DNA of 41,066 nt from IMG/VR virus record IMGVR_UViG_3300010371_000454, positions 1 to 41,066 of that record, one strand, 5' to 3'. The stretch comes from a virus. A model generated the notes under the pieces. That model searched no databases. It was not told the origin of the DNA and was given only the letters and a program-made list of their open reading frames with translations. Positions 1-7,990 of the stretch are shown here, one piece after another; positions within the stretch are counted from its first letter, which is position 1, and every line of letters begins with the position of its first letter. The position numbers and the translations under genes are program-made.

Positions 1-101
1 AGCGGCCGAGGCGACGCCTGGTTTCAGGCATCAAAAAGGACGTTAGCCCTTATGTCGTATCGATAGTTCGCTATCGAAGGTGAAGTATCTTGCGCCGCGG
101 C
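1..101. other. Host intergenic region left of gloA
   Basis: This stretch follows the gloA stop codon. It contains a perfect 6-bp inverted repeat (CGATAG at 61-66, CTATCG at 71-76) around a TTCG tetraloop, a possible stem-loop at the 3' end of the gloA transcript, although no T-run follows it on either strand. On the minus strand an ATG at 31-29 opens a reading frame that runs off the window edge (first residues MPETRRRLGR). No clear ribosome binding site precedes it, so whether it is a gene cannot be judged here. Confidence 0.3.
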
Positions 102-512
102 TCAGCGCAATCCGCCACCGCCCGCGGCCTCTGAACGCTGGATCAATTCAATCTTGTAGCCGTCCGGGTCGGTGACGAACGCGATCACGGTGCTGCCGCC
201 CTTGACGGGACCGGCCTCGCGCGTGACGTTGCCGCCGGCCGCGCGGATTTTTTCGCAGGCCGCGTACGCGTCGGGCACGCCGAGCGCGATGTGGCCGTAG
301 GCGCTGCCCATGTCGTAGTGATCCACGCCGTGGTTGTAGGTCAGCTCGATCTCCGCGTGCTCGGGGTTGTTCCCGTAGCCCACGAACGCGAGCGAATACT
401 TGTACTCGGGGTTCTCGGAGGTGCGCAGCAGTTTCATGCCGAGCACCTGGGTGTAGAAGTCGATAGCGCGTTGCAGGTTGCCGACGCGCAGCATGGTGTG
501 AAGAAGTCTCAT
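102..512 (-). CDS. gloA: Lactoylglutathione lyase (glyoxalase I)
   Basis: Host gene. Glyoxalase I converts the hemithioacetal of methylglyoxal and glutathione to S-lactoylglutathione in the cytoplasm. The 136-residue protein matches the usual bacterial length (about 135). The metal ligands of the E. coli Ni enzyme are all present at the same numbers: H5, E56, H74 and E122. The start MRLLHTM is chosen because the frame can be extended upstream only by reading through the tRNA stub at attL, which adds 53 non-homologous residues. The start lies 32 bp from attL. In the uninfected chromosome the tRNA-Leu gene would sit directly upstream on the same strand, so the prophage has replaced the upstream region of gloA. 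Confidence 0.96.
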   Translation of the reverse strand: MRLLHTMLRVGNLQRAIDFYTQVLGMKLLRTSENPEYKYSLAFVGYGNNPEHAEIELTYNHGVDHYDMGSAYGHIALGVPDAYAACEKIRAAGGNVTREAGPVKGGSTVIAFVTDPDGYKIELIQRSEAAGGGGLR

Positions 513-544
513 GGCGGGATTGGATACGTCCAATGACGAGCATC

Positions 545-602
545 TGGTGCCCGGGGCCGGAATCGAACCGGCACGCCTTGCGGCGGGGGATTTTGAGTCC
601 CC
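545..602 (-). repeat. attL core: displaced 3' end of tRNA-Leu
   Basis: These 58 bases are identical to 40373-40430. They equal the tRNA-Leu(CAA) sequence from the 5' strand of the anticodon stem through the variable arm, T arm, acceptor 3' strand and encoded CCA. Identity stops abruptly at 603, where phage sequence begins. The stub lacks the 5' acceptor strand and D arm and cannot make a tRNA. In the uninfected host this would have been the real 3' end of the tRNA, next to gloA. Confidence 0.95.
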
Positions 603-710
603 GTAAATTTTTAGGATTGGCGCTGATTTTTGGCCTGTTTGTTCCGCGTCAATTGTGCGTTTTGGGCTCATTTTCTCGCTCTTGGAGACTCGGATGCGGA
701 AACGAAAAAA
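603..710. other. Phage arm of the attachment site (P arm), non-coding
   Basis: This AT-richer stretch lies between the attL core and the integrase stop codon. It has runs of T and A, consistent with a bent att arm carrying integrase, IHF or Xis sites, but I could not define a repeated arm-site motif. No convincing hairpin terminator follows int on the minus strand, so leftward transcription from the prophage could continue into gloA. Confidence 0.4.
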
Positions 711-1787
711 TCATCGCACCGGCCTCAGTTTCGTCGCCCGGGTCCGGTAGTGCTTGAGCGTCAGCGCTACCGACGAATGCTGTAGCAGCGCGGACGCTTC
801 CTCCGCTGACCCGGCAAGGTCTGCCGAGCGCTTGCGCATGTCCCGAAGCACCATCGCCTCGATCTCCTCGGCAAACGCCTCCCGGCCGCGTTCCCGGGCT
901 CTGGCAGCCGCTTTCCTGCGCGCCTTGTTGTATTCCCGGCGCAAGTCTTTCTCAAAGACCGGGTAGCCGTCTTCCGTGGACAGCAGCATCAGGTGGCTCA
1001 CGTCCATCGCCCGGCGCCGCGCCAGCAGCTCGGGCAGCACCTGCGACAACTCCAGATCAAAATCCGCATCCTTGCCGGTTTTGCCAGCCTTCAGGTGCAG
1101 GATATTGTCGGACGGGAGCAGGATGGTGCGGCAGTCGGTCAAGCGCATGCCGGTCGCCGTGCTCAGATCCATGCAGTCGCGCAGCATCTTCCCCGCCTCG
1201 GCATAGACCGCATCAAACAGCGCGTCGGTAACCTCGAACATGCGGGGGTTCTCCTTGTTTTTCCAGCGGCTGCGCTCCATGCCGGCAGCCGGCCAGGGTA
1301 GCGTCGTGTACGCTGTGCTGCGCCCCGGGGCTGCGTTCTGCCGCGCCCAACTCCAAACGATCTGAAACACTGCCATTTCCCGGTTTGCCTGCGTGGCGGC
1401 CGGTTTGGTCATGTCTCTCTTGTTGCGCCGGTCGGTCAGGTACTTTTTGATGACTACCAGCGTGACCTCATCCCACGGCAGCATGCCGAGCACCCCGTTT
1501 ACCCGCCTGATCTGCCGCAAATAGTTGCGCCTTGTCTCGGCATTGGTGTAGATGGGTAGCTGATCCTCGATCCACTGGTCTATCGCCTCGGCTACGCGCC
1601 CTTTCGTGCGCGGCTTTTTCAGGTGCAACTCTTCCCACTTGGCTACCGCCTCAGCGTGGTCTTTGCCCAGCGCAATATCGGGTGTACCCTCGGGCCGCAT
1701 GTCGTAAAAATAATAGACATGCCGCTTGCCACCCGCGCCCTTGCGGACGTGGCTTCGCAGCCGTGGGTACTTGGTCAGCTTAGGCAT
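711..1787 (-). CDS. int: Tyrosine recombinase integrase
   Basis: The 358-residue site-specific recombinase catalyses integration and excision at the tRNA-Leu att site. The N-terminal 60 residues form an arm-binding-like segment, about 60-165 a SAM-like core-binding domain, and 180-358 the catalytic domain. Visible active-site residues are R215 (GMRLTD), a lysine in the beta-hairpin (K233 or K236), R318, H337 (LLQHSS) and the nucleophile Y347 (KHYRT). The position usually held by His in the HxxR box is Arg (R315, RDMR). It is the last gene of the leftward operon and sits next to attL, as expected. Its start overlaps the upstream DUF4224 gene by 8 bp. Confidence 0.95.
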   Translation of the reverse strand: MPKLTKYPRLRSHVRKGAGGKRHVYYFYDMRPEGTPDIALGKDHAEAVAKWEELHLKKPRTKGRVAEAIDQWIEDQLPIYTNAETRRNYLRQIRRVNGVLGMLPWDEVTLVVIKKYLTDRRNKRDMTKPAATQANREMAVFQIVWSWARQNAAPGRSTAYTTLPWPAAGMERSRWKNKENPRMFEVTDALFDAVYAEAGKMLRDCMDLSTATGMRLTDCRTILLPSDNILHLKAGKTGKDADFDLELSQVLPELLARRRAMDVSHLMLLSTEDGYPVFEKDLRREYNKARRKAAARARERGREAFAEEIEAMVLRDMRKRSADLAGSAEEASALLQHSSVALTLKHYRTRATKLRPVR

Positions 1788-1995
1788 TGAGTGCGGCCCA
1801 GTTCGGACCGTTTGAGGTTACAACTTCCTTGCCCTCAAGCCAAGCCCGGGCGTGAAAGCGGGACACGATCACACGTCGCCCATCGCGCTGGTGCGGGATG
1901 CCGTGTGCTTTCAGCCACTCCTGCTGTTCGGCAGCACGGGCGAACCCGGTCAGATCGTGCAACGCGGCAGGCTTCAGGAATTCGTCGTCGCTCAT
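1780..1995 (-). CDS. DUF4224 protein, likely excisionase-like
   Basis: This 71-residue basic protein fits the DUF4224 family: an N-terminal segment FLKPAALHDLTGFARAA followed by a helix pair with WLKAHGIPHQRDGRRVIV. The pattern resembles a small winged-helix DNA-binding fold. DUF4224 genes are commonly placed directly before phage integrases, and here the gene overlaps int by 8 bp. An excisionase or directionality role is therefore likely but inferred from position and fold. Confidence 0.75.
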   Translation of the reverse strand: MSDDEFLKPAALHDLTGFARAAEQQEWLKAHGIPHQRDGRRVIVSRFHARAWLEGKEVVTSNGPNWAALNA

Positions 1996-2249
1996 GGCGC
2001 GTCACCTTCATATGCCGGACCGGGAATCTCCCGAGTTTCGCCCGTCTCCTTGATCGTCAAGATAACGCTGTGGATTTCTCCCATCTTTCCATCATCGACC
2101 CATGTGAATCTTTGCGACATGGCGCCAATATCCGCAAGGCTCTTCGAGAAGTTGTAATGCGCGACCAAGTCAGGGATCATGCGTGCGAATTTCTCCGGGG
2201 AGAGCGCCAGCATCTGGCTAACGGTCTCAATTTCATAGCGATCGCTCAT
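1992..2249 (-). CDS. Hypothetical phage protein (85 aa)
   Basis: I do not recognise a family. The first half is helical and acidic (SDRYEIETVSQMLALSPEKFARMIPDL is split by hydrophobic positions typical of a helical bundle), followed by a beta-rich half with a VDDGKMGEIHSVILTIK segment. It joins its neighbours through a 4-bp ATGA overlap on each side, which supports translation. It is expected to be expressed early from PL. Confidence 0.7.
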   Translation of the reverse strand: MSDRYEIETVSQMLALSPEKFARMIPDLVAHYNFSKSLADIGAMSQRFTWVDDGKMGEIHSVILTIKETGETREIPGPAYEGDAP

Positions 2250-2644
2250 GGCGTCCTGCCTCCAATCTTGGCCGCGGCATAGAGGACGGCGCGCGGCAGC
2301 GGCTTTAGACCAGGGTGCATAAAGAAATCTGGATAGACCACCATCTGCCCGTTGTGCGCGTAGGTGGGCTTCTTGCTCTCGTGGCGATGCACGATAGTCT
2401 TAGGGATGGACTGAAAAATCTCAACTTTGGGCGCAGGAAGTTGAAAAATCAAGCCGCGTTGTTTCGATGATTCCTCGCGCACCATCCGATTCAAATCCCC
2501 GATCGCTCTGATCGCGCCATCCATAGCGTTGTAGGCGCGAGTCATCCACGCAATCGCGGTTGCCTGGGTATCACACTTGCGAAGACTGCGCATCAACTCG
2601 TCCATTTCTGACACCAGCAATTGTTGTTTTTCTTCTGTGTTCAT
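2246..2644 (-). CDS. Hypothetical phage protein (132 aa)
   Basis: Unrecognised. Residues 1-65 are strongly helical with heptad-like spacing, and the C-terminal half is rich in Pro, Lys and His with a HNGQMVVYPDFF strand-like motif. It starts inside an ATGA overlap with the short DUF1643-like stub upstream and ends in an ATGA overlap with the next gene, so it is coupled in the leftward operon. Confidence 0.7.
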   Translation of the reverse strand: MNTEEKQQLLVSEMDELMRSLRKCDTQATAIAWMTRAYNAMDGAIRAIGDLNRMVREESSKQRGLIFQLPAPKVEIFQSIPKTIVHRHESKKPTYAHNGQMVVYPDFFMHPGLKPLPRAVLYAAAKIGGRTP

Positions 2645-2703
2645 GGAACCGCGCGCTCCAGCCGGTAGCGGTACTGGCCGCGGTCGGAGATGATGGCGCT
2701 CAT
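2641..2703 (-). pseudogene. N-terminal stub of a DUF1643-like gene
   Basis: A 20-codon frame reads AIISDRGQYRYRLER near its start and stops after four more residues. This resembles the beginning of DUF1643 proteins, which are normally about 150-200 residues. The stub keeps overlapping start and stop codons with both neighbours (ATGA at 2641-2644, and its ATG overlaps the TGA at 2700-2702). The simplest reading is an internal deletion of a former accessory gene with the translational coupling preserved. Assignment rests on about 16 residues of remembered similarity. Confidence 0.5.
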
Positions 2704-2930
2704 GATCGTTTTGCTTCCATCACCACGCGGGGATCGTAGTAGCCCGATGTGTCAATAAACAGGGCGCGAGCGCGGTGATAACCCTTCATGCGGGCCGCCG
2801 CCAGCGACATGGCGCGCTCTGCCGTTTTGAGCTTCCCAGTCACGTCTTTCCATCGGCGTGCTCCGTGGCGACGCACCTGGCCGATGTAGTAGCCGGTAGG
2901 CCGATTGATGTGGATGTGAATTTCGCTCAT
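2700..2930 (-). CDS. Hypothetical phage protein (76 aa)
   Basis: This small basic protein has an N-terminal beta segment (EIHIHINRPTGYYIGQVRR), a central helix (KTAERAMSLAAARM) and a C-terminal segment containing YDPRVVMEA. It looks like a compact alpha/beta DNA- or RNA-associated fold, but no family is assigned. It is coupled by ATGA to the upstream gene. Confidence 0.7.
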   Translation of the reverse strand: MSEIHIHINRPTGYYIGQVRRHGARRWKDVTGKLKTAERAMSLAAARMKGYHRARALFIDTSGYYDPRVVMEAKRS

Positions 2931-3634
2931 GGTGCCTCCTTGCTGGCGGCAATGGCTGTGTCGATGGCTTCACGCAACGTGCGCACCATGTTTCCAGGGC
3001 GCAGACCGAGACCGTGAGCGCTCGGGTTGGCACCATCATGCAGATGGATGGCCCCGTTCTGGTTGATCTGCAGCTCCAGCCAATCAATCCGCGTCACGTC
3101 CTCCTCAAGCTCGGCGATGCGGTCTTTGAGTACATCGATCTCATTGACCACGGTATAAAACGCCAGGCTGGCGTCGTCCCGCTCCTGTACGAGGGCGGTG
3201 ATAGCTTGCTCAACATCACTCCTATATACCAATTGCGCAGGGTTAATCCAATCTGGCCTTTGCTTCGCGGTGCACCGATATGACCCGTTATCTCGCCACG
3301 CAACCGTTTCAATTCCCTGCATCACCTCCGCCACTCCCTGCGGCGCTGGCGCTGCTTTGTCGGCTTTGAGCACATCACGCTCTTGCACGAGGGCGGTGAT
3401 GGCTACTCTGGCGTCGTCGCGCAACTGGCTCAAAAATGCCATCCTGTGTTCATTGTCAAGGACTTGATCCTCGAACTGGAGCCTGCGCATCAATTCCGCC
3501 AATCCCAGTGGCGCGGGCTGGGAGAGGGCGGCTTGCCAGCCCTTTTCAAACGCCTCCAAGAGCGACATCTTGCCGTGCGCAAGTGCAACCAGGCCAAGGT
3601 GTTCAATGACTGCCAGTTTGAGTGCTTCGCTCAT
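2927..3634 (-). CDS. Hypothetical coiled-coil phage protein (235 aa)
   Basis: The start at 3634 (MSEALKLAV) is preferred over an upstream one because it forms an ATGA overlap with the preceding gene. Residues about 55-165 contain repeated ITALVQERD segments (at least two copies), suggesting internal duplication in a helical region. The C-terminal part (RIDWLEL ... IHLHDGA ... LREAIDTAIAA) is a module I recognise from many small phage accessory proteins, without known function. Confidence 0.7.
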   Translation of the reverse strand: MSEALKLAVIEHLGLVALAHGKMSLLEAFEKGWQAALSQPAPLGLAELMRRLQFEDQVLDNEHRMAFLSQLRDDARVAITALVQERDVLKADKAAPAPQGVAEVMQGIETVAWRDNGSYRCTAKQRPDWINPAQLVYRSDVEQAITALVQERDDASLAFYTVVNEIDVLKDRIAELEEDVTRIDWLELQINQNGAIHLHDGANPSAHGLGLRPGNMVRTLREAIDTAIAASKEAP

Positions 3635-4659
3635 ACCCTGCCTCCCAGCTTGTCGATTTCTGCCAGCACGGCGGATCTGACTACGTATGCGGGTGAGACG
3701 CCGTAACCTGCTGTCGGCAGCGCCTCCACCTTGGCCCGCAGGGTGGCGAGAACTTTTGCCCTCGCGAATGTGCATCCTTCCACAAAGGCTTTCATGGCTG
3801 GCTGCGTGCGCAACCCGCTACCATGCTCGGCTATCTGCGCCACGACCGGATCGCTCACGAGCCCACCGCACCTGGCGCACACTTGGCCGTCCTGCTGCTC
3901 GGGCCTGACCGCCTGATCTATGGTGGCCGCGTGTTCGGCCAAGCATTCTTCGGAGTGCGACACACCGTCGGTACACCCGCAATTTTTGCCTTTGCACCCA
4001 CGCTGCTCAGCCGATTTGATGGCATCCCACCGCTTTGCCTCTGCGATCTGATGCGGCATCAGGTGATCGTCTCTCCCCATGCCAAGCGCGAAGCGTATCG
4101 GCTGGCCAACCGGACTATTGGCGCCTTGGTGATGCCACAACACCCACAATAGCGCGGCCCGCGCCGTGTCGGTGAACTCTGGCGACATCTCCACGGGCTG
4201 CTGCTCGGCTGGTGATGTGGGCGATGCGGCGAGCGCGTAGCGTGCCCGACTCTGCGCCCAGATTTTGAAGGTTGAGTCTTCGCGCATTGACTTATCCCAG
4301 TCGCTCTGATTTGCGTTGGCGATGCCCTCCAGGGTCTGCCGCATCACATCCTGGCCAGCCGCGTTGAGGGCGTGACCGGCGCGAGATTGGAGCGCCTCAC
4401 CAAAGCGAATTTCATACGCTTCTGGGTCATCTCCCCAGTTCAGTAGGCACTCCTCGCCCGGCTCGCCATCATCGTCGTCACCCGGGGGCGTAGGTACTGT
4501 AAAATACCGGCGCTCAATGCGAGAGAGGCATGCTGAACGACGTGTAGCGTTCTCGATGCAGTGCAGGATCGTGCTGTCATTTTTTCGAGCCTCAGAACCA
4601 ATTCCAAGTATGTCAGCGATCTTGTTCAAGATCGTGTGTTCGTCCGTCAGTTCTTTCAT
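3631..4659 (-). CDS. Hypothetical phage protein with Cys clusters (342 aa)
   Basis: The start MKELTDEHT at 4659 gives an ATGA overlap with the upstream gene; a longer frame to 4815 adds Arg-rich residues read from the overlapping gene. There is an acidic stretch (DDDDGEPGEE, about 60-70), then a CxxxxCxC cluster near 225-230 (GCKGKNCGC) and a CARCGG zinc-ribbon-like motif near 270. The C-terminal 65 residues are helical. It looks like a mosaic of small modules. Function unknown. Confidence 0.65.
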   Translation of the reverse strand: MKELTDEHTILNKIADILGIGSEARKNDSTILHCIENATRRSACLSRIERRYFTVPTPPGDDDDGEPGEECLLNWGDDPEAYEIRFGEALQSRAGHALNAAGQDVMRQTLEGIANANQSDWDKSMREDSTFKIWAQSRARYALAASPTSPAEQQPVEMSPEFTDTARAALLWVLWHHQGANSPVGQPIRFALGMGRDDHLMPHQIAEAKRWDAIKSAEQRGCKGKNCGCTDGVSHSEECLAEHAATIDQAVRPEQQDGQVCARCGGLVSDPVVAQIAEHGSGLRTQPAMKAFVEGCTFARAKVLATLRAKVEALPTAGYGVSPAYVVRSAVLAEIDKLGGRV

Positions 4660-5126
4660 TCGTCTTCGGCTGTTTCCAGGCCGCCTCCTTCGTGTACGAC
4701 CATCAATTTCTTTCCGCAACTTCCGTGCGTTGCCACCCACAACGGGGTTAGCGCCCCCATCACGAATTCCCCGCCCTTGTAGCCCGAGTAAACTCGGCCC
4801 ATTGCAGCTTTGCAATCGCTGAGCAAGCCAGACGCTAGGCGGGTGCCATGACCTTCTTCAAAGTAAAGGTCTGTGTAATAGCCTCGGTAGCTGCCTGGGT
4901 TGCAAAGATTCGCTACGCAGGCGCCGCTAGGCATTCCCTCCAGCGCTGCGATTAGCTTGCCAAGCGTGAGCTGCGTTTCTGCTCGCTCGCGCTGCCATTG
5001 GGCGGAAAGCCCATCAACGAGTGCCTGCATGTTCATCTCATCCTCCGATTTGTAGTGGTATCCATCCGCCCGCATGACAAGTTCGGGCGCGTCTGGCTGC
5101 GGGCAGCCTTTGATGGGCTCGCTCAT
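4656..5126 (-). CDS. Hypothetical phage protein (156 aa)
   Basis: The start MSEPIKGC is chosen at the ATGA overlap with the upstream gene. The protein carries a helical segment (about 25-55) and a conserved-looking GSYRGYYTDLYFE motif near residues 80-92, seen in other phage accessory proteins as I recall them. Function is unknown. The C-terminus is acidic (ETAEDE). Confidence 0.7.
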   Translation of the reverse strand: MSEPIKGCPQPDAPELVMRADGYHYKSEDEMNMQALVDGLSAQWQRERAETQLTLGKLIAALEGMPSGACVANLCNPGSYRGYYTDLYFEEGHGTRLASGLLSDCKAAMGRVYSGYKGGEFVMGALTPLWVATHGSCGKKLMVVHEGGGLETAEDE

Positions 5127-5581
5127 GCTGCTTCCTTTGCCGGCGCCGCGATGGTCAGCAGGTTCGAGCTGATGGCTGTCTCCAGGACGGTCTTGCCGGT
5201 GCTGAGCAAAATCTGGCCAAGGAACGCGCCCTCGAATGTGAGCACGCCCGTCTCGATCGCCATGACCTGGCCCTTTATCCAGTCGCGCAAGATGCTGCAC
5301 ACGCTGATTTCTGCCTGCTTCATGGCCTTGGCCTCGTGTGCTGTCCTGGTGCCGCGCGTGCGGGCGCCGTAGGGGTGCTCCTTGAGCCACGCGGCGGCGT
5401 AGCCGCGGTAACTCGCCTTGGCGGTCACGTCATGGCCGCGGTAGGTGAACTGCACGACCATTTCGCCGTTTTCGGCGTCGGTCATGGTGCCGAACCGTGC
5501 GCAACCGAATTTGGTCAGCAGCTTGCGGATGTCTTCGAGGGCCGCGCCGCCGCTGGTGGCGTTTTCGTAGGGGAGGCTCAT
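5123..5581 (-). CDS. Hypothetical phage protein (152 aa)
   Basis: An alpha/beta N-terminal half (LTKFGCARFGTM ... MVVQFTYRGHDV) is followed by a helical half (KAMKQAEISVCSILRDWIKGQ). It resembles a conserved phage protein often found beside exonuclease/RecT genes, so a role near recombination is possible. Function unknown. It lies 91 bp downstream of the exonuclease gene, the largest gap in this operon after the leader. Confidence 0.7.
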   Translation of the reverse strand: MSLPYENATSGGAALEDIRKLLTKFGCARFGTMTDAENGEMVVQFTYRGHDVTAKASYRGYAAAWLKEHPYGARTRGTRTAHEAKAMKQAEISVCSILRDWIKGQVMAIETGVLTFEGAFLGQILLSTGKTVLETAISSNLLTIAAPAKEAA

Positions 5582-5598
5582 GGTTTCTTTCGTTGGGT

Positions 5599-5666
5599 GG
5601 CCCCGCTAACTGCAGCCGGTGCGCTCCCCCTGGAATCCCATGGGGCCGACCATCCGCTGCGGGGCC
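5599..5666 (-). other. Inverted repeat with tiny ORF between exonuclease gene and next gene
   Basis: GGCCCCGC (5599-5606) and GCGGGGCC (5659-5666) form a perfect 8-bp inverted repeat in an otherwise tightly packed operon. On the minus strand the enclosed 52 nt hold a 15-codon frame (5653-5606, starting MVGPMGFQGE) without a good ribosome binding site. It may be an RNA processing or attenuation hairpin, or a gene remnant. Confidence 0.3.
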
Positions 5667-5672
5667 GTAAAA

Positions 5673-6716
5673 TTAGGCGACTCGTTTCGTTTGTACGCCT
5701 TGAATGTGCGCGACAAGCCGGGCGCAGATCAGCTGGAAATCTTCGCTGTGATACAGGCAAGACGCCTTGACCTTGGTCGCCTCGAAGCCCAGTCCCTTGA
5801 GAAAATCGGCGGTCAGGTTGAAGCCCAGCCGCGTGCCAATCGCGCCCAGCGTCAGGGTCGGCGGCGTGGCTGGTGCTGGCTGCGCGTGGCGCATCGGGAC
5901 GACATTGGCGGCCACATCAAGCTCGCGGTGCGTTGCGGCAAACCGTTGCGCGCCTTCTGCCTCGTTCAGCGCATGCGCGGCTGGTGACAATTCGGCGCCT
6001 GCGGGGTTTTGCTTCGCTGTCGCCAGTTCGGCCTGGTCCTGTTCCTCGGCAACATCCAGTTCCAGCATTTCGACTTTGCCGAAAATCGACTCGTACATCA
6101 GCACCATGGCGCGGAACTCAATCAGGTCCTTTTCCATCTGCTCAATGAAATTCTCATCACGAAAGACGCGCTTCACGAACAGTTCATTCCCGACGGTCTC
6201 AAGCTCCGGAACGAATAGTACGAAATCGCACCAAGCGCGACCCGTGATCCACAGGCCCCCCTGCATCTGGTGCTCGTAGTCCGACACATCCCCATTCTTG
6301 AGAATTCCGACAATCTTGTCACTGGCAGTCAGGCACTTGATTTCGACCATGCCGTCGCTGTCCACAAAGCCATCGGTTGAATAGCCAAACCAACGGTCAT
6401 CCGTGAACACGATGCCGGACTCTTCGGCCATCAATCCGGTCTTCATTTCGTAGGCGCGCCGTGCTGCTGCTTCGCGCTCGTGGCCACGTCGCATGGCGAA
6501 CGTCTCAAATGTGTCGCCGTAGGGCTGGCCGCTGATGCGCTCGATGGCAATATCGCCCGCGTACTTTTCGGCGGCGTTGCTGGGATCGCCGGCCTTCTTG
6601 TCTCCAGACGTTCGCTTGAGTTTTTCGCAGGCGATGTGGAACATGCTGGCGGTGCAGGCCCCGGCGCGCGCGGCGTGCCATTCCGGCGAGCCCTGGACGT
6701 GGTTCTCGAAGATCAT
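5673..6716 (-). CDS. YqaJ/lambda-exonuclease family recombinase
   Basis: This 347-residue protein should be the 5'-3' double-strand exonuclease of the phage recombination pair, producing 3' tails for the RecT-like partner encoded immediately downstream. Visible family motifs are GSPEWHAARAG (9-19), GHEREAAARRAYE (78-90), STDGFVDSDGMVEIKC (113-128) with acidic/Lys active-site residues D115, E125 and K127, and the QMQGGLW motif after it. Residues about 285-345 form a separate C-terminal module (LGAIGTRLGF ... LKGLGFEA) seen on several phage proteins, probably winged-helix-like. Confidence 0.9.
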   Translation of the reverse strand: MIFENHVQGSPEWHAARAGACTASMFHIACEKLKRTSGDKKAGDPSNAAEKYAGDIAIERISGQPYGDTFETFAMRRGHEREAAARRAYEMKTGLMAEESGIVFTDDRWFGYSTDGFVDSDGMVEIKCLTASDKIVGILKNGDVSDYEHQMQGGLWITGRAWCDFVLFVPELETVGNELFVKRVFRDENFIEQMEKDLIEFRAMVLMYESIFGKVEMLELDVAEEQDQAELATAKQNPAGAELSPAAHALNEAEGAQRFAATHRELDVAANVVPMRHAQPAPATPPTLTLGAIGTRLGFNLTADFLKGLGFEATKVKASCLYHSEDFQLICARLVAHIQGVQTKRVA

Positions 6717-6718
6717 GA

Positions 6719-7693
6719 TTATTCTCCAAACTTGGTTTTCAATTCATCGAATTTGGTTTGCAGTTCGGCCTTTTGCTGCGGATCTGCAATCTCCGAAATC
6801 CAGTCAGCGGCGACGAACAGCGCATCCAGGTTCGACGCCTTCAACATGCGATCCATGACGCTGGCAAAGGTCACCGTGGGGCGCTCTTCGGGTAATGGCT
6901 TGGGCGCCTCGGCGAGCGCCCTGCGACGTGCAATGACGGCCTCTTTCAGCGCCTGATAGTCGGCTGGTTGGTGCGCGAACAAGACGGCCTTGGCTTTCCA
7001 GTAGGCAGCAGCCTCGGGGTCGGTATTGAGGGATTGCACCGCAGCGATGATGGGCGCCGGGTCTTGGTAGTCGAAGGTGGGCGCGGGCGCATCCTCGGCG
7101 CGCATGGATTTGCCTTCCATTTCCTCAGCGGTGGGCTGGCTGGCGATCTCGGGGAACGCCTTGCGCAGCGCCTGGGCCTCGGCACACTTGGCAATCTGAC
7201 CGTAGGGCCGCTTGGTCCACATCGCGTTCGGCGCCACGGATTTTTCCTTGCCGCCCTTGACCGCGTAGTTTTCTTTCCAGAACTCGCGCGCCGTGAATTC
7301 CACAATCTCACTGGTGGGCAGTCGGCGCTTCACCGTGACGCGACACCAGACCGGGAAGGTGATTTGCTGACCGCCGACGCTCTCTGTCACATCAGGACCG
7401 AATTCCGGCTCTGACACGCCAGCGCACTCGCCGCCGCGCATGGCCTGCGTGCGGTACAGGTTGACGCCCGGCATCACCACATCGCGCATGGCGCCAGCTT
7501 TGCCGTCCCACATTGGCACGATATGCACCGGCTTTTGCATCGGGTCCAGGCCAGCGGCCCGACAATATCCCAACACCATTTTGATGCTGTCAGGGTTCGC
7601 TCCAGGGTACAGGCTCGATTGCAAGACCTTCATCAAGTCTTGTTCGTTCATCACAGACAGCGCCGTGGTCTCCATTTTTGCAAGTGCATTCAT
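6719..7693 (-). CDS. RecT/Bet-family single-strand annealing protein
   Basis: The 324-residue protein fits phage Bet/RecT: it anneals complementary single strands and invades at replication forks. Typical motifs are YPGANPDSIKMVLGYCRAAG, the KPVHIVPMWD strand, the MPGVNLYRTQAMR segment and the YGQIAKCAEAQALRKAFPE helix (about 165-183). The C-terminal 120 residues are helical and family-variable. It lies 2 bp upstream of the exonuclease gene, the classic two-gene recombination cassette. Confidence 0.92.
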   Translation of the reverse strand: MNALAKMETTALSVMNEQDLMKVLQSSLYPGANPDSIKMVLGYCRAAGLDPMQKPVHIVPMWDGKAGAMRDVVMPGVNLYRTQAMRGGECAGVSEPEFGPDVTESVGGQQITFPVWCRVTVKRRLPTSEIVEFTAREFWKENYAVKGGKEKSVAPNAMWTKRPYGQIAKCAEAQALRKAFPEIASQPTAEEMEGKSMRAEDAPAPTFDYQDPAPIIAAVQSLNTDPEAAAYWKAKAVLFAHQPADYQALKEAVIARRRALAEAPKPLPEERPTVTFASVMDRMLKASNLDALFVAADWISEIADPQQKAELQTKFDELKTKFGE

Positions 7694-7705
7694 GATCTTC
7701 TTTCG

Positions 7706-7990
7706 TTATCGGTAAAAGTACAGTGCCGCCATGCCCAGCAAGTCACATAGAGCGAGAAAAATGAGAAACCCAACTACCACGAGCTCTGTTCTCAAATGCA
7801 TCGGCTGATCGGTTGTTTCTGGCGCGCGCCCGCCACTGTTCGCTGTGTTGAACAGGAACATGCCCGGCCCGAACTCGTAGGGCTCCAGCTCGGGCAACGG
7901 TTCGCCAGCCAGCAATTTGGTGGCGACGATGCTGCCGGCGGGGCATCCGGGGCCGCGCTCGCACTTACCATAGGAGTTGCAGCAGTTCAT
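7706..7990 (-). CDS. Small Cys-rich membrane protein
   Basis: The start at 7990 is supported by a GGGAG Shine-Dalgarno sequence about 8 nt upstream; longer frames read through the neighbouring gene. The N-terminus has a compact Cys motif (CCNSYGKCERGPGCP). The C-terminal 25 residues form one hydrophobic segment (VVVGFLIFLALCDLLGMAAL) ending in YFYR, a likely tail anchor with the Cys domain in the cytoplasm or N-out. Similar Cys-motif membrane proteins occur in related phages; function unknown. Confidence 0.75.
   Translation of the reverse strand: MNCCNSYGKCERGPGCPAGSIVATKLLAGEPLPELEPYEFGPGMFLFNTANSGGRAPETTDQPMHLRTELVVVGFLIFLALCDLLGMAALYFYR

Noticed and set aside
513-671. Upstream extension of gloA by 53 codons
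   Set aside because: The added residues are translated from the tRNA stub and phage arm; the real enzyme starts at 512, where metal-ligand numbering matches the family.
533-757. Plus-strand reading frame across attL (74 codons)
   Set aside because: It reads the complement of the tRNA-Leu stub and then non-coding phage arm; such frames arise from tRNA sequence and have no ribosome binding site.
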